Assembly (NCBI GenBank): GCA_947460275.1
Contig: CANHHZ010000003.1
Span: 1 to 27,836 of the forward strand
Source: Sphingobacteriaceae bacterium
Lineage (GTDB): Bacteria > Bacteroidota > Bacteroidia > Sphingobacteriales > Sphingobacteriaceae
Reading direction: 5' to 3'
DNA: 27,836 nt
Below are positions 23,292 through 27,836 of the stretch, piece after piece. Made by a program: the position numbers and the translations under genes. The notes under the pieces are model-generated. The model ran no database searches. It saw only the letters and a program-made list of their open reading frames with translations, and had not been told where the DNA came from. The first letter of the stretch is position 1. Each line of letters opens with the position of its first letter.

Positions 23292-23326
23292 TTTGGCGTT
23301 AAAAGTGAATTTAACTTTTAACTTTG
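23292..23326 (+). promoter_or_regulatory. Hairpin and candidate promoter between yidD and tsaB
   Basis: A 9-bp perfect inverted repeat, GTTAAAAGT (23298-23306) and ACTTTTAAC (23314-23322), overlaps a candidate -7 element TAACTTTG (23319-23326). A TTTG (23292-23295) lies 23 nt upstream of it. It may give tsaB its own start or modulate read-through from yidD; the hairpin has no long T-tract. Confidence 0.4.
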
Positions 23327-23348
23327 CGCTATTAACCTTCGATTTTAA

Positions 23349-24035
23349 ATGGCTACTATACTTCAAATTGAAACTGCTACACAAGTTTGTTCTGTTGCGC
23401 TATCGCTAAATGGCGAAACCATTGCTTTTAAAGAGCAAATGGCTCCTAATATTCATGCTGCCAGCTTAACTCTTTTTATAACGGAGGTGATGCAAAATGC
23501 CCGACTTAATTATGCAGATTTAGATGCCATTGCCATAAGCAAAGGGCCCGGGTCTTACACTGGCTTAAGAATTGGCGTATCAACGGCCAAAGGTTTGTGT
23601 TTTGCATTAGATAAACCACTTATAGGTATTAACACCCTGGAAATGATGGCCAATGGTTTTTTTAAAGCGCAGCCTGATTACAAAGGTCTAGTTTGTGCCA
23701 TGATTGATGCCCGTAGGATGGAAGTTTTTACGGCTGTTTACAATCAAAATTTAAAGGAAGAAGTAGCTGTAAATGCCAAAATAATAGACGAACAAAGTTT
23801 TTTGGAGCAACTAAGCAATAATGAGTTGACGTTTATAGGCGATGGGGCTTTAAAATGCGAATCAGTGATTGTAAATCCAAATGCAAAATTTAGTGATCAA
23901 AATTACAATTCGTCAATTTGCATGAGTAATTTGGCTTATGAGGCTTTTTTAGCAAAAAAATTTGAAGATGTTGCCTACTTTGAGCCTTTTTACTTAAAAG
24001 ATTTTGTTTTTACTACGCCGAAAGCAAAAGTCTAA
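23349..24035 (+). CDS. tsaB: tRNA threonylcarbamoyladenosine biosynthesis protein TsaB
   Basis: A 228-residue ASKHA-fold pseudo-enzyme that scaffolds TsaD and TsaE in forming t6A at position 37 of ANN-decoding tRNAs. The N-terminal ILQIETATQVCSVAL strand pair is present, followed by the hallmark SKGPGSYTGLRIG (64-76) and STAKGLCFAL. The length is normal. It lies 61 nt downstream of yidD on the same strand. Its stop overlaps the end of the convergent beta-barrel gene by 4 nt, with no terminator between them. Confidence 0.96.
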   Translation: MATILQIETATQVCSVALSLNGETIAFKEQMAPNIHAASLTLFITEVMQNARLNYADLDAIAISKGPGSYTGLRIGVSTAKGLCFALDKPLIGINTLEMMANGFFKAQPDYKGLVCAMIDARRMEVFTAVYNQNLKEEVAVNAKIIDEQSFLEQLSNNELTFIGDGALKCESVIVNPNAKFSDQNYNSSICMSNLAYEAFLAKKFEDVAYFEPFYLKDFVFTTPKAKV

Positions 24036-25444
24036 AATCTAAAAGCATTAAATAAACTTCTGAAAAATCCTTTATAATTTTTATTGCCCTTTACCCCAGG
24101 CATGCTACTCAAATTTTGAGGGTGCTCTACTTTTTTTCCTACTTTAATACCAATACCCATATAAAAAGATGCACCGATATGCCCTGCGCCAACGCTCGCA
24201 TTAGCTTGCGTGATCCCTTTAATTAATGAAGTTGTTTTGGTAAGGTCATCTGTACCTAAGAAAAATTCGAAATTTGGGGTTTGATACATTCCTTGTACAC
24301 CTACCATTAAAAAGTTGCTAAAGTTGTAGGTTGGAGTTACACTCGCAGAAAATGCGTTGAGTTTAAAGGTATTTACCCAAGCTACATCTCCACCTTTGTG
24401 AAACAAATTTTTTGACACAATAAGACTCGGCTTATAAAAATTAAATGTTCTTGAAACTAAGAAGTCGGCTTTTGCATTTGTTGGCGTAATAAAATTTTGT
24501 TGACTTTCTGTGTTGGTAATATTGGCTGTTATTTCATCTGTAATTTCGGTATTGCTTTTTGAGCTGATATTGTCAACTGTTACATTAAACCCATAGTTTG
24601 CAACGTGAGCAGTTTTTCTCCAATTGATAAAGCCTAAATCTTTGATGTTGGCCATAATGAAATATCCAGATTTGGAGTTGTATGTTGTTCCAAAACTAAC
24701 AGAAAAACCAGGGTTTTTAAATGTTGGTGAAAATGTACTGTTATCTACCTCGCTATCCTTAATAAAACTAGCTTTGTAAGAGCCATTTATGCTAGCGCTT
24801 ATTCTGTCATTGGTTTCATCTATCAATAAGTTCGAATTGTTAATGGCTGCCGAATTATAAGTAATACCACTTAATGCACTAAGTTTAAGTCCAAAAGCTA
24901 ATCTTTTGTTTAAATTTTCTCTTATGCTGATACTAAATTGATGATAATTTTGTTGATAGGCATTGTTGTTCAAAGCATTATTGTAAGGTTGGTCGCTAAA
25001 GTGTTTGTAATTTTGAAGAATGCCTAATGTTTCGTTGGTATAATTGGCCTGTACATCCGAACGAAGTTGCCATGCTAATCCAATTTCTTGGTTGTATTTA
25101 TATGAACTAAATATTCTTAGGGTAAGTAAATAAATATTGGAGTTAATATTTAAAGTATTTACTCCACCCTTACCTAAAGGTAAAAGACTAGAATCATAAA
25201 TACCTTCGTTAATAATTTTTCTAATTAAATTATTTGCGCTGCCATTGTTTGACGCATTTAGCGTGAAATTTGGCAACAAAAAATTTGAAGCAAATTTCCT
25301 AGAGCTGTCAAGGGTAAATGCTTTAACTGAAGGATTTTCAAAAGCATCGTATAATGTTTTTGTATTGAAAAGCGAATATTGCTGCGCTTTGGCAATGCTA
25401 AACAAGAAACATACAGAAATCGTTAAAAATAGTTTTTTTATCAT
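24032..25444 (-). CDS. Predicted outer-membrane beta-barrel protein (DUF5723-like), function unknown
   Basis: This 470-residue protein has a clear signal peptide (~1-20, ending AKAQQ). It then shows alternating amphipathic strands rich in Asn, Ser, Tyr and Phe, as expected of an outer-membrane barrel. The early part (LYDAFENPSVKAFT) resembles the NPA/NPS motif near the N-terminus of Bacteroidota barrel proteins such as DUF5723; this family call is by recall, not by search. The last ~40 residues (HPQNLSSMPGVKGNKNYKGF) are basic and less barrel-like. It starts 3 nt after the stop of the upstream membrane-anchored protein gene, so the two form an operon and may act together in the envelope. No enzymatic motif was found. 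Confidence 0.7.
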   Translation of the reverse strand: MIKKLFLTISVCFLFSIAKAQQYSLFNTKTLYDAFENPSVKAFTLDSSRKFASNFLLPNFTLNASNNGSANNLIRKIINEGIYDSSLLPLGKGGVNTLNINSNIYLLTLRIFSSYKYNQEIGLAWQLRSDVQANYTNETLGILQNYKHFSDQPYNNALNNNAYQQNYHQFSISIRENLNKRLAFGLKLSALSGITYNSAAINNSNLLIDETNDRISASINGSYKASFIKDSEVDNSTFSPTFKNPGFSVSFGTTYNSKSGYFIMANIKDLGFINWRKTAHVANYGFNVTVDNISSKSNTEITDEITANITNTESQQNFITPTNAKADFLVSRTFNFYKPSLIVSKNLFHKGGDVAWVNTFKLNAFSASVTPTYNFSNFLMVGVQGMYQTPNFEFFLGTDDLTKTTSLIKGITQANASVGAGHIGASFYMGIGIKVGKKVEHPQNLSSMPGVKGNKNYKGFFRSLFNAFRF

Positions 25445-25447
25445 TAA

Positions 25448-27004
25448 TTATTTACTGAGGCTATCAAATTGGTTTGGTTTTTCTAAAGAATTAGTAAGCA
25501 GAAAGTTAGTCAAAAATTTTCCGTTTTCCCCAGAAAGTTGATAAATAAATGAACTAAATTTATTAAAACCTGCTTTAGAATGGTAGTGGGTGTAATAAGT
25601 GGGCTTTAAATTTTTACCAAAAATAGAATTTGAGTTGCGGTTATTTACATAAAAAGAAATGGTTGCCGTTGGTGATAACTGGTTTTTGAGGTCTATATAA
25701 TTTTCGTCGTTAATAAGTAGTTTATTGTTTTGGTACTCGTTTATAAATACCTGAATGCTGCTTGCATTGTTTGCCATGATCAAATAATTGTCCATGATCA
25801 CATAAAATGGCTTTTCGAATTTTTTTAAAGGCTCTCCAAAAAAGTAATAAGGAATTTTATCTTCTTTAAAAATTCTAATCGGCTCTGCATATTCAGTACT
25901 TAAATCTAGCAAAAGCTGATGTACTTTGTCGCCGTTTGTCAATGCCAAGGCAGCAATTTTTTCGCCACTTTTTAGCTGAAAGCTAACAAATTGATTTTTA
26001 AAATAGGCCGTAAATATTTTGTTTAAATCCAAGCCATAGCCCTGCTGTATTTTAGTAATGTTTTGCTCAATTTCGGCAGCTTCATTAGCTCTTAGTTTAT
26101 CAAGCGCTTTGCGCCAGCTTACATAGTTCTTAACTGTAAATAAGGTGTAGTTAGCTGTTTTTTCGGGTAAAATGGCATCAATGAAAATCTTCTGCTCGGT
26201 AATGTTCGAAAACAAGTTGTAATAATTGTTTTTCTTGATTTCGGTAGTTCCAGTAAATAGAATTCTGTCTTTGCTAAAGTTATAATTGAGTGTTGCAAAG
26301 GCGTCTTGTTGGTCAAACACACTCAATTCTCCACTTAAATTGGTGGTTAGTATATTTTTTAATAAACTAGGAACAGTATTAAAATCAACAAATAAGTTGG
26401 CTAGGCTGTTTTTAGTGTACAAACTATTCTCTTTTATATAATTTACAAAATTTTGGTTACTGGTATTTTTAGATTTCAATCCGTTATAAATAGCATTTTC
26501 TGTGTTTGAAATTAAAATGAGGTTATCCTTAACCGATAAAAAACAAGCGGTCGAATCGTTCAATTGAAGTTGATACAATTTACCTTTCCCTTTTAGCTTA
26601 TTCTTCATATTTTTTATCGCTATTTGTAAGTCTACGGTGGTTTTAGCCTGTGTACTAATTAAAAAATCAATGGTGTTGTTTTGTCCAGCCAACAAGCTGA
26701 TGTAAACTTTTTGCCCATCAATTTCGTTGTATATATTCGGCAATTGCGCTAAATTTTCTTTGATAGCCCTCAGTTCATTTGACTTTTGTTTTCCTAAAAT
26801 TTGGTCAAACAAATCTTGACCATTTAATATTTCGTAGAAACTTTTTTCGTTATCAAAACTGAAAACAATTGCTCCATTAGCGGTTGCAGCATTTATCGAT
26901 AAATTATTAGCGGTAGCTTTTGTATTCAAATTAGAAAAATACAAATAGGACATGGCTAGGGTTGAGCCAATAAGAATAATAAGGGTGATATAAATTTTTT
27001 TCAT
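25448..27004 (-). CDS. Membrane-anchored protein of unknown function (possibly DUF3352-like)
   Basis: This 518-residue protein has one N-terminal transmembrane segment (~4-22, IYITLIILIGSTLAMSYLY). A long periplasmic part follows, with repeating patterns of the type 'AIVFSFDNEKSFYEIL', 'KVYISLL' and 'NLILISNTENAIYNGL'. Alternating short beta strands and helices of this sort are seen in DUF3352-like proteins. I could not identify an active site. It is the first gene of a two-gene unit, with 3 nt to the beta-barrel gene. A TAAATTTG (-7-like) element lies 13-20 nt upstream of its start. The family name is a tentative resemblance. Confidence 0.6.
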   Translation of the reverse strand: MKKIYITLIILIGSTLAMSYLYFSNLNTKATANNLSINAATANGAIVFSFDNEKSFYEILNGQDLFDQILGKQKSNELRAIKENLAQLPNIYNEIDGQKVYISLLAGQNNTIDFLISTQAKTTVDLQIAIKNMKNKLKGKGKLYQLQLNDSTACFLSVKDNLILISNTENAIYNGLKSKNTSNQNFVNYIKENSLYTKNSLANLFVDFNTVPSLLKNILTTNLSGELSVFDQQDAFATLNYNFSKDRILFTGTTEIKKNNYYNLFSNITEQKIFIDAILPEKTANYTLFTVKNYVSWRKALDKLRANEAAEIEQNITKIQQGYGLDLNKIFTAYFKNQFVSFQLKSGEKIAALALTNGDKVHQLLLDLSTEYAEPIRIFKEDKIPYYFFGEPLKKFEKPFYVIMDNYLIMANNASSIQVFINEYQNNKLLINDENYIDLKNQLSPTATISFYVNNRNSNSIFGKNLKPTYYTHYHSKAGFNKFSSFIYQLSGENGKFLTNFLLTNSLEKPNQFDSLSK

Positions 27005-27016
27005 TTCTATACACTA

Positions 27017-27024
27017 CAAATTTA
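27017..27024 (-). promoter_or_regulatory. Candidate -7 element for the unknown membrane/barrel operon
   Basis: On the minus strand it reads TAAATTTG, matching TAnnTTTG, 13-20 nt upstream of the ATG at 27004. No TTG at proper spacing was found. The sequence is AT-rich, so a chance match is possible. Confidence 0.35.
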
Positions 27025-27093
27025 ATTTAATTTTGCTATTAAGCAGATTGTAAAGGCATTTTATTAATTTAGCGTCAAATAAAGCCATTGGCC

Positions 27094-27480
27094 ATGAATA
27101 AACGAATTATACTTATAGCGACAATGTTTGGTGCCTTAGCCGTGATTTTAGGTGCTTTTGGTGCACATAGTTTAAAAGCGCAAATAAGTACTTCTGCTTT
27201 AGCCATTTGGCAAAAAGGGATAGAATACCAATTTTATCACACTTTTGCCCTGCTTTATCTCTCAAATATTGTACGTTATAAAAGCAAATTGATTTCGCTT
27301 TCCTTCGTATTTTTTTCTTTAGGGATTGTACTTTTTTCTGGCTCGCTGTATATTTTAGCGCTAAAAGATGCGTTTAATTTACCAATGGCTGGATATGTAG
27401 GCCCAATTACACCTATTGGCGGACTTTTCTTTATACTTGGTTGGATTTTTCTTTTCTTGGCCGCTATGAAACATAAATAA
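27094..27480 (+). CDS. DUF423 (YgdD-like) small membrane protein
   Basis: This 128-residue inner-membrane protein of the DUF423 family has no assigned function. Four hydrophobic segments are visible. The family's typical N-terminal motif GALAVILGAFGAHSLK is followed by WQKGIEYQFYHTFALL, and GSLYILAL and GPITPIGGLFFILGW lie in the second half. The ATG at 27094 is preferred; a TTG at 27088 in the same frame would add two residues only. Its stop codon overlaps the ATG of priA by one base (TAATG), so the two are translationally coupled. Confidence 0.92.
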   Translation: MNKRIILIATMFGALAVILGAFGAHSLKAQISTSALAIWQKGIEYQFYHTFALLYLSNIVRYKSKLISLSFVFFSLGIVLFSGSLYILALKDAFNLPMAGYVGPITPIGGLFFILGWIFLFLAAMKHK

Positions 27481-27836
27481 TGCAATTTGCAACTCCTACC
27501 GTTTTTGAAGAAAGAGAAACCCTCTTTGTTGAGGTTGTTTTGCCTTTGTCGTTGGCCATAAATTACACTTATAGAGTTCCTTTTGAACTAACAGAAAGCA
27601 TCGCCGTTGGAAAAAGAGTGGTGGTTCAATTTGGTAAACATAAAATTTATACCGCGCTTATTAAAAATATTAGCAAACAGCCACCTTCTTTGTACGAAGC
27701 TAAATATCTTATCGATGTAGTAGACGATTTTCCGGTGCTTACCGAAAAACAGTTTAAATTTTGGGATTGGATCACTGCTTACTATTTATGTAATGAAGGT
27801 GATGTAATGGCCGCTGCTTTGCCAGCCGCTTTAAAA
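27480..27836 (+). CDS. priA: Primosomal protein N' (PriA helicase), N-terminal part
   Basis: 119 codons are present and the frame is open to the window end, so the gene continues outside. The visible part matches the 3'-DNA-binding domain of PriA: TLFVEVVLPLSLAINYTYRVP, then the GKRVVVQFGKHKIYTALI strand, and WDWITAYYLCNEGDVMAAALPAALK, which leads to the helicase core. PriA recognises stalled replication forks and reloads the replicative helicase. The ATG overlaps the stop of the DUF423 gene by one base. The helicase motifs and zinc-binding cysteines are not in the window. Confidence 0.93.
   Translation, partial: MQFATPTVFEERETLFVEVVLPLSLAINYTYRVPFELTESIAVGKRVVVQFGKHKIYTALIKNISKQPPSLYEAKYLIDVVDDFPVLTEKQFKFWDWITAYYLCNEGDVMAAALPAALK

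Noticed and set aside
27088..27093. TTG start two codons upstream of the DUF423 gene
   Set aside because: An ATG at 27094 starts the conserved N-terminus (MNKRIILIA) and needs no unusual start.
1..27836. tRNA, rRNA, insertion sequences, prophage or defence genes
   Set aside because: Scanning by eye showed no tRNA-like cloverleaf ends, transposase or integrase motifs, terminal inverted repeats of IS type, or phage/defence genes; all sizeable frames have other assignments.

Overview
The window is AT-rich, densely coded DNA from a member of the Bacteroidota, most likely the Sphingobacteriaceae (Pedobacter-like). This rests on several things seen in the sequence. There is a 286-residue primary sigma factor without the long N-terminal region of proteobacterial RpoD. 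There is an Oar-type TonB-dependent receptor with a carboxypeptidase-regulatory-like N-terminal domain. There is a PKD-repeat surface protein with a type B (gliding-motility/type IX secretion) C-terminal domain, followed by a PorP/SprF-like partner. Bacteroidota-type -7 elements (TAnnTTTG) precede many genes. The genus is an inference.

Layout. 1-7.9 kb holds mostly single metabolic genes: the end of an S41 protease, an M28 lipoprotein peptidase, an aldo/keto reductase, a PhzF-like isomerase, a GAPDH with a long N-terminal extension, the primary sigma factor rpoD, a DUF2975-type membrane protein coupled to a small XRE regulator, and a metallo-beta-lactamase-fold hydrolase. 8.0-9.5 kb is lpdA. 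9.8-19.3 kb is the cell-envelope block: the TonB-dependent receptor, the 1609-residue repeat protein and its translationally adjacent PorP/SprF-like gene. 19.3-22.2 kb holds rpoN, mscL and a ChaN-like protein. 22.4-24.0 kb is the rpmH-rnpA-yidD-tsaB cluster. 24.0-27.0 kb is a two-gene unit of poorly characterised envelope proteins (a predicted beta-barrel and a membrane-anchored protein). 27.1 kb to the end holds a DUF423 membrane protein overlapping the start of priA.

Most transcription units are short and bounded by clear intrinsic terminators, several of them bidirectional between convergent genes. No tRNA, rRNA, insertion sequence, prophage or CRISPR array was seen. Most genes are housekeeping. 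The most notable structures are the two overlapping tandem duplications inside the surface-protein gene (periods 792 nt and 564 nt), the coupling of that gene to a TTG-initiated PorP/SprF-like gene, a possible operator inside the promoter of the DUF2975/XRE pair, and a 37-codon ORF upstream of the surface protein that may be a gene remnant. I did not find convincing evidence of an entirely new system.
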